This document shows, in pieces, positions 41,548 to 50,655 of a stretch of DNA of 64,000 nucleotides. The stretch is from positions 1 through 64,000 of the forward strand of contig DKZK01000010.1 in assembly GCA_002493625.1 (NCBI GenBank), in the 5' to 3' direction. Source of the stretch: Lachnospiraceae bacterium UBA7076 (GTDB lineage: Bacteria; Bacillota; Clostridia; Lachnospirales; Lachnospiraceae). A program made the position numbers and the translations under genes. The notes below the pieces were generated by a model. The model was not told where the DNA came from and did no database searches. It saw only the letters and a program-made list of their open reading frames with translations. The number at the start of each line of letters is the position of its first letter. Within the stretch, counting starts at the first letter, position 1.

Positions 41548-42864
41548 TTATTTTTCCTGTTTCCATTGGCGTATCTCCCTCAGGCGGTCATAGGCTTTCT
41601 TTTCATCCCCCTGTTTTGTAGGATAGTAATAGCGTTCCTCCTCCATGCCATCAGGCATACACTGCATCCGGGAAAGCTTTTCCTCCGTATCGTGCGCATA
41701 CACGTAATCCTTTCCGTAATCAAGCTGCCGCATAAGCTTCGTTACCCCGTTGCGAAGATTAAGGGGTACCGGCTGCGCTCCGTTTTCCCTGACAGAACGC
41801 TTACCGCTTTCACAGGCAGCGTAAAGGGAATTGGATTTAGGTGCCATTGCAAGATACGTTACGGCATGGGTCAGATGCACGTCACATTCGGGAACCCCTA
41901 AGAAATGACACGCCTGATATGCGGCAACCGCCACCATGAGGGCATTGCTGTCCGCCATTCCCACATCCTCACTTGCAAATCTTATAAGCCTTCTCGCTAT
42001 GTAGAGCGGGTTTTCTCCTCCCTCAAGCATCCGCAGCATCCAGTAAATCGCAGCGTCAGGGTCGCTGTTGCGCATGGATTTGTGGAGTGCGGAAATCATA
42101 TTGTAATGCTCCTCACCGCTTTTATCATATAGCAGGGATTTTTTCCCTATGCACTGCTCCATAATCTCATCGGTGACGGTAAAACCATCCTCGCTTATCT
42201 CGCTGTTTAATACGACCATTTCCAGCGTATTCAGGGCAGTTCTCGCATCACCGTCCGCAAATATGGCAATCGTTTTTATGTGGGCATCGGATATTTTTAC
42301 TCCCTGTGTTCCAAATCCGTCCGGAGATGATATGGCATTATTTATGAGCTTAATCAGGTCACCCTCACCAAGCGCCTTTAAGACAAATACCCTGCATCTC
42401 GACAAAAGCGCCGCATTTACCTCAAAAGAAGGATTTTCTGTGGTAGCTCCTATAAGCGTTATGCTGCCCTTCTCAACAAAGGGAAGAAATGCATCCTGCT
42501 GCGCCTTGTTAAAGCGGTGTATCTCATCTATGAAAAGAACGGTATGCGTGCCCATTTTCTGACTGTCTTCCGCTTTTTTCATAACATCCTTTATCTCTTT
42601 TATTCCACTTGTGACAGCGCTGAAATTAATAAATTCCGCATTTGTCCTTGCGGCTATTATGCCTGCAAGAGTTGTTTTTCCAACGCCCGGCGGTCCCCAG
42701 AAAATCATGGAGGACACCTGATCCTTTTCTATAAGCTGCCTTAGTATTTTTCCCTTTCCAAGCAAATGCTCCTGTCCCACAAACGCATCAAGGGTTTTGG
42801 GTCTTAATCTGCTTGCAAGAGGAATGTGCTTTGGCGCATAATCAAATAATGACATCTGATCCAC
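41548..42864 (-). CDS. rarA: Replication-associated recombination protein A (MgsA/RarA)
   Basis: RarA is an AAA+ clamp-loader-like ATPase acting at stalled forks. The 438-residue product has PLASRLRPKTLDAFVGQEHLL, Walker A WGPPGVGKTT (residues 56-65), Walker B LFIDEIHRFNKAQQDAFLP, and the C-terminal MgsA tetramerization domain with YPTKQG. The start is GTG, 11 nt after GGAGG. It follows the ABC transporter genes by 27 bp. Confidence 0.96.
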   Translation of the reverse strand: MDQMSLFDYAPKHIPLASRLRPKTLDAFVGQEHLLGKGKILRQLIEKDQVSSMIFWGPPGVGKTTLAGIIAARTNAEFINFSAVTSGIKEIKDVMKKAEDSQKMGTHTVLFIDEIHRFNKAQQDAFLPFVEKGSITLIGATTENPSFEVNAALLSRCRVFVLKALGEGDLIKLINNAISSPDGFGTQGVKISDAHIKTIAIFADGDARTALNTLEMVVLNSEISEDGFTVTDEIMEQCIGKKSLLYDKSGEEHYNMISALHKSMRNSDPDAAIYWMLRMLEGGENPLYIARRLIRFASEDVGMADSNALMVAVAAYQACHFLGVPECDVHLTHAVTYLAMAPKSNSLYAACESGKRSVRENGAQPVPLNLRNGVTKLMRQLDYGKDYVYAHDTEEKLSRMQCMPDGMEEERYYYPTKQGDEKKAYDRLREIRQWKQEK

Positions 42865-42891
42865 AATAAACCATCCTCCTTTTTTGTTCCT

Positions 42892-43863
42892 TTATCCCCT
42901 GTACGCAATCCTTATTATGTCGTCAATCTTTACTTCCTTTATTGTCGCATCCTTTATTTTAGCCCTGTCGGAAATATCGCATATAAGTCCTGCCCCTGTT
43001 ATTTCTTTTTTTGAAAATTGGTATGTAACAATATTTCCTTCCACATTTATTATCTTTGCTTGTTCATGTTCAACATAGTTTTCATCATAGTATTCCACAA
43101 CAAGATTACGGTTTGGCGCAATCCGGTTTACAAGCTCCTCCAGAGGTCCATCCTCCACAATTTTTCCCTTGTTAATTATAATAAGCCGTTTACATAATTC
43201 TTCTATATCCCCTAAATCATGTGTGGTAAGTATTATGGTAGTTCCCTTGACACGGTTGATTTCCTTTATAAATTTACGGATTGCATACTTGCCCTCAACG
43301 TCAAGCCCAATGGTCGGCTCATCCAGAAACAACACGGACGGGGAATGAAGCATCGCAGCTACAAGGTCGCCTCTCATCCTCTGTCCGAGAGAAAGCTGTC
43401 TTACGGGAATATTTATTATTTCTTCTATGCCAAGTATGTCATCCATAACCTTGAGATTTTCCTCATACATGGCTTTCGGAATTTTATAAATGTGCCTCAT
43501 CATCTCAAAGCTTTCGCCAAGCCTCAGATCCCAGTTGAGCTGTGTCCTCTGACCGAATACAACGCCAAGATCCTGCACTACATGAACCCTGTCCTTCTGC
43601 GGATTTCTCCCATTAATTAAAATATCGCCGGAGGTTGGAACGAGTATGCCTGACATCATTTTTACGGTAGTGCTTTTCCCTGCGCCGTTCGGTCCTATAA
43701 ATGCAGTTATCTCACCCTTGGGAATTGTAAAGCTTATGTCATCAACAGCCCGAAGTATTTCATATTTTCTCACAAACAGATTTTTGACCGCACCTGCAAG
43801 CCCCTTTTCCTTTTGGGCAATTTTATATTCCTTTTTTAAATTTTTCACTACAATTGTGTCCAT
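42892..43863 (-). CDS. ABC-2-type exporter ATPase (COG4586-like)
   Basis: The 323-residue product has Walker A IGPNGAGKST (56-65), signature LSLGQRMRGDL (instead of LSGGQ, a trait of this clade) and Walker B VLFLDEPTIGLD. A C-terminal extension of about 90 residues follows. With the two permeases upstream it makes a three-gene exporter. The substrate is unknown; relatives are annotated as multidrug or daunorubicin-type exporters without firm data. Confidence 0.92.
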   Translation of the reverse strand: MDTIVVKNLKKEYKIAQKEKGLAGAVKNLFVRKYEILRAVDDISFTIPKGEITAFIGPNGAGKSTTVKMMSGILVPTSGDILINGRNPQKDRVHVVQDLGVVFGQRTQLNWDLRLGESFEMMRHIYKIPKAMYEENLKVMDDILGIEEIINIPVRQLSLGQRMRGDLVAAMLHSPSVLFLDEPTIGLDVEGKYAIRKFIKEINRVKGTTIILTTHDLGDIEELCKRLIIINKGKIVEDGPLEELVNRIAPNRNLVVEYYDENYVEHEQAKIINVEGNIVTYQFSKKEITGAGLICDISDRAKIKDATIKEVKIDDIIRIAYRG

Positions 43864-43882
43864 GTAATTCTCCCTGTTCTTT

Positions 43883-43922
43883 TTGAACGTCAGCTACTCC
43901 ATATTTGCCTTCGGCATATGTT
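43883..43922. repeat. Stem-loop repeat module, second copy
   Basis: TTGAACGTCAGCTACTCCAT followed by the hairpin CATATTTGCC-TTC-GGCATATG, matching 41344-41382 with few mismatches. It lies between the permease and ATPase genes within the ABC operon. Confidence 0.8.
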
Positions 43923-43923
43923 T

Positions 43924-44718
43924 TCACTGTCCTGCGCTTTCATAGCTTCGAAGTCCGACCTTGAAAAACAGTGCAGCCAAGGTCATTGTAACAACGCCGA
44001 TTACCAGTGAAATAACTGCTCCCATGCCCGTTCCCGACAAAAGGTCCTTTGCAGGATAGTAGCTTATCCACCCGATGGGAATAATATAGGTAAGTATTAT
44101 CTGCATCATCCTCGGGTACATGGAAAGAGGATACATGGTCGTCTTATCAAAAAACTCCTGTGTAAATCCTGCAAAATCATTCCTGCTTTTCGTCCAGAAA
44201 GAAAATGTACCCATTATAATGTAAATTCCTCCACGAATAAGCGTAGCCCCTGTTATAAGCAGGAGAACCGCCATGACATTCCCTATGCTCCAATGAAAAT
44301 GCACCTTATGACAGCCATATGCAAACACACAGACTCCCGGAATTAAATCCGTAAAGCCTACGATGTTAAATTGCGTAAAGAAAAACTGAAACAGCACGCT
44401 TAATGGTCTGAGCATATAACGGTCAAAATCCCCTCCTACAACATATTCGCCCATAAACCAGCCCTGCACAAAAAATATCATGGAAAAAGCATGGGATATA
44501 ACCGCTATTCCATATAAAAATGCAAGGTGTCCGTAGTCCCAGCCGTTTATTGTTCCAAATCTTGCAACAACAAATTTAATTGTTGCAAATCCCAATATGA
44601 ACTGAATGGGATTTGACAAAAGCCAGCCTACAAAGTTTGCGGGATATTCAAGCATTGTAAGCACAGCAAGCTTTACATGATACAGGCTTACGTCAATATA
44701 ATGTTTTATGCGCTCCAT
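43924..44718 (-). CDS. ABC-2-type permease (COG3694-like)
   Basis: The 264-residue protein has six TM helices and an N-terminal cytoplasmic stretch (MERIKHYIDVSLYHVKLAVL). The family feature GGDFDRYMLRPLSVLFQ follows helix 2, and YPLSMYPRMMQIILTYIIPIGWISYYPA is near the C-terminus. It forms the membrane pore with the neighbouring permease. The start overlaps no other gene but lies 3 bp after the other permease. Confidence 0.9.
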   Translation of the reverse strand: MERIKHYIDVSLYHVKLAVLTMLEYPANFVGWLLSNPIQFILGFATIKFVVARFGTINGWDYGHLAFLYGIAVISHAFSMIFFVQGWFMGEYVVGGDFDRYMLRPLSVLFQFFFTQFNIVGFTDLIPGVCVFAYGCHKVHFHWSIGNVMAVLLLITGATLIRGGIYIIMGTFSFWTKSRNDFAGFTQEFFDKTTMYPLSMYPRMMQIILTYIIPIGWISYYPAKDLLSGTGMGAVISLVIGVVTMTLAALFFKVGLRSYESAGQ

Positions 44719-44721
44719 ATA

Positions 44722-45522
44722 CTATCCTCCCTGAACCATAACCTTTTTTGTCATGCTTTTTTCTGCCGCATAAAATGACCCACTTAATATCACAAGCCAC
44801 ACAAGCTGTATTGTAAGCTTTGGCATTGCCGTTTGTAACGTATATCTGCCTATATAAAGGTCAAGGGGAAGCTGATAAATGTAGACAAACGGAAGTGCGC
44901 CCAATATCCCCTGCGCCCACTCCGGAAAAAACCACACGGGTATAATGCTTCCTGATAAAAGTCTTAAAATATGCTTTTTAACCTGAATAAGCGGAGACAT
45001 GTTAATCGTTACAAAGGATAGCAGAGAAAACAGCGCCGCAAAAAACCAGTTAATAAAAAATGACATAAGGAGGCTTACAAAAAAAAGCGCTGCGCTCACC
45101 CCGTCAGCAGGAAGCGGCATGCCAATAAACAGACTTCCTATTAAAAGAATCGGCAGTCCGTTTATAAAAAACAGGGATGTTATATTCCCTAAGTCCTCAA
45201 AAAAATATATGGAGAATAACGGTACAGGCTTCAGCATGTCCATAGCTACTGTTCCCTTTTTCACACTTTCCATAAGCTTAAATTCAACCGTTGTCACAAA
45301 AAGTATGGACATCACTGCGGAAATGACCGTATATGTAAGCATATCATAAACGCCTGCTCCCTGTACGCTGTCATATCCGCTATATATTGCCTTCCAGAAA
45401 AATGCAGTTGCAAACATGGCAATACACTGAAATATAATGTTGGCAAACACATCAAAGCGATAGGCAAGGGCTTTTTGTATTCGCATCTTATAAATAAAGC
45501 TGTAAGCTGATTTGTTGCTCAT
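44722..45522 (-). CDS. ABC-2-type permease (COG4587-like)
   Basis: The 266-residue protein has six TM helices, with KGTVAMDMLKPVPLFSIYFFEDLG after helix 2 (the same place where its partner has DRYMLRPL) and a C-terminal amphipathic end. First gene of the three-gene ABC operon; divergent from the formate/nitrite channel gene. Confidence 0.9.
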   Translation of the reverse strand: MSNKSAYSFIYKMRIQKALAYRFDVFANIIFQCIAMFATAFFWKAIYSGYDSVQGAGVYDMLTYTVISAVMSILFVTTVEFKLMESVKKGTVAMDMLKPVPLFSIYFFEDLGNITSLFFINGLPILLIGSLFIGMPLPADGVSAALFFVSLLMSFFINWFFAALFSLLSFVTINMSPLIQVKKHILRLLSGSIIPVWFFPEWAQGILGALPFVYIYQLPLDLYIGRYTLQTAMPKLTIQLVWLVILSGSFYAAEKSMTKKVMVQGG

Positions 45523-45743
45523 ATTCTGCCCCCGGTTTTATAATTTACCTCTTGCCTGACTGTTCAGAACAAGTATGAAACATCTGTTTTTCATGGTTTT
45601 ACACATTACTAAATTATATCAGAGCATGCGTTTAAGTCAAGAAATATATTGCTTTCTGATGCTCTTTCATATACACTAGAGATAAATAGTTTTCTGCCAA
45701 TTAAATGGAAAATGAATAATTCGAAAAAAGGAAGTGATATTAT
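45523..45743. promoter_or_regulatory. Divergent promoter region, ABC exporter / formate-nitrite channel
   Basis: The 221-bp AT-rich gap holds AGAGCAT/ATGCTCT arms about 45 bp apart (near 45,622-45,666). It also has a candidate rightward promoter TTGCTT-17 bp-TACACT close to 45,651-45,679. Both are weak calls. Confidence 0.3.
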
Positions 45744-46610
45744 ATGCCGATGAATACACCAAAGGAAATCGTTGACTTAAATATGCAGGGTGCAGTAGGA
45801 AAAGCCAATATGAGGCTTCCCAAAATGATTACCCTGGGAATTCTTGCCGGAATGTTTATTGCCCTTGGCGGCGTAACAAGCAGCACCGCTGTACATAATA
45901 TTTCAAATACAGGTCTTGCCAAGGTTTTAGGCGGCGCGGTATTTCCCATAGGACTTTTGATGATTGTCCTTGTAGGCGGCGAGCTTTTTACGGGTAACTG
46001 TCTTATGATTATGGCAGCCTTGGACAAGCGCTTTACAATTATGCGCCTTATCCGTAATTTATTCGTTGTATTTCTGGCTAATTTCTTCGGCGCTTTTATA
46101 ATAGACGTGCTGGTTTTTCACAGCGGCAATTTTAATTTAAGCGGAGGAGCGCTGGGCGCATACACCATAAAGGTGGCTGTGGATAAATCGAACATATCCT
46201 TTGTGAACGGGCTTGCCTCCGGCATTCTCTGTAACTTTCTTGTATGTATGGCCATTATGAAGGGTACGGCAGCAAAGGATGTTGCAGGTAAAATCCTTGC
46301 AACATGGTTTCCAATCTTTGCGTTCGTTTTAAACGGCTTTGAGCATATTGTTGCTAATATGTATTACATACCTGTGGGTATTCTGGCAAAGACTAATTCT
46401 AATTATGTTGCCCTTGCAAGGGAATTGTACGGTATAACAACAGCACAGCTTGAGCATTTGGATTTCGGCGGCATTCTTCAGAACTTTATTCCGGTCACAA
46501 TCGGCAATCTGTTAGGCGGCATGTTTATAGGAATTATGCTTTATTATATAAATATAAAATTTGATAAGAAAAAAAGAAGCAAACCGGAGCATACATCTGC
46601 AAATGAATAA
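45744..46610 (+). CDS. Formate/nitrite transporter family channel
   Basis: The 288-residue protein has six TM helices of the FNT fold. Family motifs include GGELFTGNCLMIM (with the gate threonine) and KILATWFPIFAFVLNGFEHIVANMYYIPVG, where the conserved pore histidine lies. Expected role: passive transport of formate or a similar small anion in fermentation. AAGGAAG precedes the ATG. The small membrane protein gene follows by 14 bp. Confidence 0.94.
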   Translation: MPMNTPKEIVDLNMQGAVGKANMRLPKMITLGILAGMFIALGGVTSSTAVHNISNTGLAKVLGGAVFPIGLLMIVLVGGELFTGNCLMIMAALDKRFTIMRLIRNLFVVFLANFFGAFIIDVLVFHSGNFNLSGGALGAYTIKVAVDKSNISFVNGLASGILCNFLVCMAIMKGTAAKDVAGKILATWFPIFAFVLNGFEHIVANMYYIPVGILAKTNSNYVALARELYGITTAQLEHLDFGGILQNFIPVTIGNLLGGMFIGIMLYYINIKFDKKKRSKPEHTSANE

Positions 46611-46624
46611 CACGGAGGCATATC

Positions 46625-47077
46625 ATGAGATATAATTACACGGTTCCAAAAAGAAAATATAATCGAATAGCCTACAGAATTATGGGATTTATTTTTATTT
46701 CCATATCTGCAATTCAATTTTTTACAATATTTAAGGGTCTGTCAGGCCACATAATGCTTACAAGCCTGTTTGCATTTGGTCTTGGAGCATACGGCATATA
46801 TCTTGTCATGTCCTCCCTAAGAAAACAGGCATTCGACATAACCTATGTTTTCTCTGATGACGGAATAAAGGTAGTCCACCATTACGGCGAGACAAATTAC
46901 ACCTACGATAAGGTTGACTTTATAACAATGATAATACCGGATGAATCCATGCTGTTTTATATGCTTAATCTGAAAGCCGGCAGGGATTTATATTCCATTC
47001 CTTTTACAATGAAGCAGGAGCTTTGCGAAAAAATATATGAGCTTGTGAACAGCCATATACCAAAAGCCGAGACATAA
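46625..47077 (+). CDS. Small membrane protein, YcxB-like
   Basis: The 150-residue protein has two adjacent TM helices (about 20-65) followed by a soluble beta-rich domain (TYVFSDDGIKVVHHYGETNYTYDKV), the layout of YcxB-like proteins. Function unknown. It is probably co-transcribed with the FNT channel gene and ends just before a terminator. Confidence 0.75.
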   Translation: MRYNYTVPKRKYNRIAYRIMGFIFISISAIQFFTIFKGLSGHIMLTSLFAFGLGAYGIYLVMSSLRKQAFDITYVFSDDGIKVVHHYGETNYTYDKVDFITMIIPDESMLFYMLNLKAGRDLYSIPFTMKQELCEKIYELVNSHIPKAET

Positions 47078-47083
47078 AAGAAA

Positions 47084-47129
47084 GCTGTCGCACTAAGGAT
47101 ACTACCTTAAATATTCTTAATGCGACAGC
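47084..47129 (+). terminator. Terminator made from a GCTGTCGCA-family hairpin
   Basis: GCTGTCGCACTAAGGATA pairs with TATTCTTAATGCGACAGC around a 10-nt loop, with two mismatches, and CTTTTCTT follows. It starts 7 bp after the stop of the YcxB-like gene. It belongs to the same family as 38311-38395. Confidence 0.8.
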
Positions 47130-47272
47130 CTTTTCTTGTTGCTTATTATTCCATTTTCTTCTCTCAGATATCAATCTGATATTTTACATACTTACCTCAA
47201 TCCACTATTATCTGACTGGTTGTATATTTCAGCTTCCGGACATTTATCTCGGACATTTTATGAAATATTTTT

Positions 47273-48553
47273 TTATTTCTTACGATATATGATATCATCC
47301 CTGCCCGGTCCGTTTGACACCATGGTAATCGGGAATCCAAGCTGCTCCTCAATAAACTCAATATATTTCCGGCAGTTTTCAGGAAGCTCCTCATACTTCT
47401 TTATTCCCCGTATGTCCTCCTTCCAGCCCGGAAGTGTGGTTAATACCGGCTTCGCCTTATTAAGCTTATTTGTTGTCGGGAAGTCTGTTGTCACCTCTCC
47501 GTCTATCTCATAGCCCACACATACAGGAATTTCGTCCAGATAGCCAAGGACGTCAAGCACCGTGAACGCCACATCCGTCGTTCCCTGAATACGGCATCCG
47601 TACTTTGATGCCACACAGTCAAACCAGCCCATACGCCTCGGTCTTCCGGTTGTTGCGCCGTACTCACCTCCGTCGCCGCCACGTCGTCTCAATTCATCTG
47701 CCTCATCGCCAAATATTTCACTAACAAATGCGCCTGCGCCTACTGCACTGGAATATGCCTTACATACGGTAATTATTTTCTTTATCTCGTATGGAGGTAT
47801 TCCCGCTCCGATTGCTCCGTATGCGGCAAGGGTTGAGGAGGAGGTAACCATTGGATATATACCATGATCCGGATCCTTTAGCGAGCCAAGCTGTCCCTCC
47901 AGAAGAATGTTTTTGCCCTCCTTTATTGCCTCATAAAGATATGCGGAAACATCACACACATAAGGCTCTACCATACGCTTATACTCCATAAGCGTATCAA
48001 ATATCTCATCTACCTTAAGCAACGGTTTGTGGTAAAGATGCTCTAAAATAATATTTTTCTGTACAATTACTCTCTCAATTTTTTCTTTCAACGACGCCTC
48101 ATCAAAAAGCTCGCTTACCTGAAAACCTATTTTTGCATACTTATCTGAATAAAAAGGCGCTATGCCCGATTTCGTTGAACCGAAGGATTTGCCCGCAAGC
48201 CTCTCCTCCTCATACTCATCAAGCTTTATATGATAAGGCATAACCATCTGTGCCCTGTCAGATACCAGAATTTTAGGTGTCGGAACATTCTTGTCTGTAA
48301 TGGATTTTATTTCATTAAACAGTACAGGTATGTTAAGTGCCACTCCGTTTCCTATAATACTCGTTGTGTGGTCATAAAACACACCGGACGGAAGGGTATG
48401 TAACGCAAACTTTCCATAGTTATTAACTATAGTATGCCCAGCATTTGCTCCTCCCTGAAACCTGACGATTATGTCGGCCTCCCGTGCCAGCATATCCGTT
48501 ATTTTACCTTTTCCTTCGTCGCCCCAATTGGCTCCTACTACTGCTTGTACCAT
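47273..48553 (-). CDS. purA: Adenylosuccinate synthetase
   Basis: PurA makes adenylosuccinate from IMP and aspartate using GTP. The 426-residue product has GANWGDEGKGKITDML at the N-terminus, GGANAGHTI, GYTVGTRPR-like region TGRPRRMGWFD, and the base-binding region near the C-terminus. It is the last gene of a leftward run with purB and the chemoreceptor gene. Confidence 0.97.
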   Translation of the reverse strand: MVQAVVGANWGDEGKGKITDMLAREADIIVRFQGGANAGHTIVNNYGKFALHTLPSGVFYDHTTSIIGNGVALNIPVLFNEIKSITDKNVPTPKILVSDRAQMVMPYHIKLDEYEEERLAGKSFGSTKSGIAPFYSDKYAKIGFQVSELFDEASLKEKIERVIVQKNIILEHLYHKPLLKVDEIFDTLMEYKRMVEPYVCDVSAYLYEAIKEGKNILLEGQLGSLKDPDHGIYPMVTSSSTLAAYGAIGAGIPPYEIKKIITVCKAYSSAVGAGAFVSEIFGDEADELRRRGGDGGEYGATTGRPRRMGWFDCVASKYGCRIQGTTDVAFTVLDVLGYLDEIPVCVGYEIDGEVTTDFPTTNKLNKAKPVLTTLPGWKEDIRGIKKYEELPENCRKYIEFIEEQLGFPITMVSNGPGRDDIIYRKK

Positions 48554-48577
48554 GTTATTACAATACCTCCAATTACT

Positions 48578-50566
48578 TTATACTCTGAACTGTCCCATAC
48601 GTTTTATAAGGTTCTTTGATTCCGTCTCAAGTACTCTTGCATTCTCCGCTGCCGTATCACTGTTGGTGCTTACCGTCTGCGTATAATCTTCAAGTTCCTT
48701 TGCAGATTCAGCTATCTGCTCCGTTGACTCAACCTGCCCTCTGGCAATTTCCTGCATGTCAAGCGCAACCTTATCAACCATTTCCATAAGCTCAACCATG
48801 TGCTTAATCCTTTTGTTTGTCTCAGCCACTTTCTCATATACAATATCAAAGGTTTCAGTCGTCTGTGTAACAACAATTGCATTTTCCTTTACCTCGTACA
48901 CACTCTGTTCCATCTGACCCTCTGCTTCCTGCATGGTAAGACTTATTTCCTCCGTAAGCCTTGAAATGTCCTCCGCTGCATTTTTACTGTTCTCTGCAAG
49001 ATTGCTTATCTGCTCCGCAACAACCGCAAAACCTCGTCCTGCTTCTCCTGCACGCGCAGCCTCAATGGACGCATTAAGAGAAAGAAGATTTGTCTCATCC
49101 GCAATATCCGTAATAAGCGTTACCATTTTGCTGATATTGGATGTAACCTCTCCCGCCCTTTTTATCTGACCGGCAAGGTTGCCTATTGTATTTTCTATGC
49201 TGTACATTCCGGCGCTTACCTTCTGCATGTCACTCTTACCGCCCTCAGAGGCGTCAACAGTCTGAAGCATAATATCTCCTGCCCGCTCACACTCTGTCTT
49301 TGCAGTTAAAATAACATTTGTAAGCTCAGACATATGTACGGAAACATCCTCCGCAGCCCTTGAAAGTGAATCCACCATTTCATTGAGTGTCTCCACAGCA
49401 TTGCTCTGATGCATTGACGAATCAGATAATTCCTCGGACACACGACCATTTTCCTCCGACTGCCTGCTGAGCCAGTCAGCGGTATGTGAAATATCAGATA
49501 TTGTAGTACGCATATTTGTCAGAAAATTCTGCATATTGCGGCTCATATTTGCAATTTCATCATTACCCTTAACCTCAATGTCGTGGGAGAAATCTCCCGC
49601 TGCCACATCCTTCAATACATTTGTTACATTCTCAACCGGTCTTACAATACCATTTACAATTCTGATTATAACAAATATAAGAATAAATGCCGCAATAACA
49701 GCTATAACGGTCATAATAATTTCAACACGGGTAAGGTCTGCAAGAACATCAGAGCGTTTCATGCACGTCACAAGATACCAGTCCGTATTTTCAATTTCAT
49801 TTATGCTTACATAATATTTTCCACCCTTGCCCTCAAGCAGCAGAAGCTTTGTCTTTCCGTCACTGATTGCTTTGCTGATGCTGCCATAAAGCTTATCAAG
49901 ACCCGCATCGTCAAGCTTTACATCCACCATGCTGCTGTCCGGATGCGCAAGTATCGTCTGTGTTGTCTTTGTCACAAAGAATGCATTTTCAATGCTGCCT
50001 TCCGTAATCTCCGCTACAAGCTCAGAAAGGTAATCCAGATAAACATCCACGGCAAGAACCCTGACTGCAGCATCATAATCCATACGCACAGTTGCACTCA
50101 CACAGACATCCCCTGTCTGTGAATCATAATACGGCTCACCAAATGCAAATTTTTCGTTTTTCACGCCTTCAATATACCAGTCACGCTCCGTAAGCACCCA
50201 GTCGTCATCCGGTACCCATCCTGAGCCGTCGAGATATACGCCCGTGTCATCACCCATATAAAGACCTACCGGATAAGCAGGATTTTTTTCACAGGAGGTT
50301 TCCATATATGCAAGTATAGCGGCGTCATCCTTAAAGCCCGCCTCTTCTATTGCATTTTTATATATATTCAGCTCACTGAAAATCTGTCCCGTCCATGCGC
50401 TGATTTTTTCAGCATAAACCTCAGATTCCGTTGCAAACCTATCCGTTGCAAGCTTCAGAATAGCCCCTCTGCAAAGTACAAAAAAAGCAAAAACCATAAT
50501 AATAAATATTGGAATTATCAAGCTGATAAGCTTGAAGCGCACGCCCGTCTTTTTTCCTTTGCTCAT
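48578..50566 (-). CDS. Methyl-accepting chemotaxis protein with dCache sensor
   Basis: The 662-residue receptor has TM helix 1 (about 14-35), an extracellular dCache-like domain (about 40-285, with VGLYMGDDTGVYLDGSGWVPDDDW and YYDSQTGDVCVSATVRMD), TM helix 2 (about 290-310) and a HAMP domain. The signaling domain has the hairpin tip ITDIADETNLLSLNASIEAARAGE-like sequence. The ligand may be an amino acid or other small molecule. It sits between purB (89 bp) and purA (24 bp). Confidence 0.95.
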   Translation of the reverse strand: MSKGKKTGVRFKLISLIIPIFIIMVFAFFVLCRGAILKLATDRFATESEVYAEKISAWTGQIFSELNIYKNAIEEAGFKDDAAILAYMETSCEKNPAYPVGLYMGDDTGVYLDGSGWVPDDDWVLTERDWYIEGVKNEKFAFGEPYYDSQTGDVCVSATVRMDYDAAVRVLAVDVYLDYLSELVAEITEGSIENAFFVTKTTQTILAHPDSSMVDVKLDDAGLDKLYGSISKAISDGKTKLLLLEGKGGKYYVSINEIENTDWYLVTCMKRSDVLADLTRVEIIMTVIAVIAAFILIFVIIRIVNGIVRPVENVTNVLKDVAAGDFSHDIEVKGNDEIANMSRNMQNFLTNMRTTISDISHTADWLSRQSEENGRVSEELSDSSMHQSNAVETLNEMVDSLSRAAEDVSVHMSELTNVILTAKTECERAGDIMLQTVDASEGGKSDMQKVSAGMYSIENTIGNLAGQIKRAGEVTSNISKMVTLITDIADETNLLSLNASIEAARAGEAGRGFAVVAEQISNLAENSKNAAEDISRLTEEISLTMQEAEGQMEQSVYEVKENAIVVTQTTETFDIVYEKVAETNKRIKHMVELMEMVDKVALDMQEIARGQVESTEQIAESAKELEDYTQTVSTNSDTAAENARVLETESKNLIKRMGQFRV

Positions 50567-50655
50567 TAGCCGTAACCTCCGTTTTTTTATCTTAAGGTGT
50601 AATCACACACATATATTATTATATTTGTTTTTATGCGCAGGGTCAATGCTTTTAT

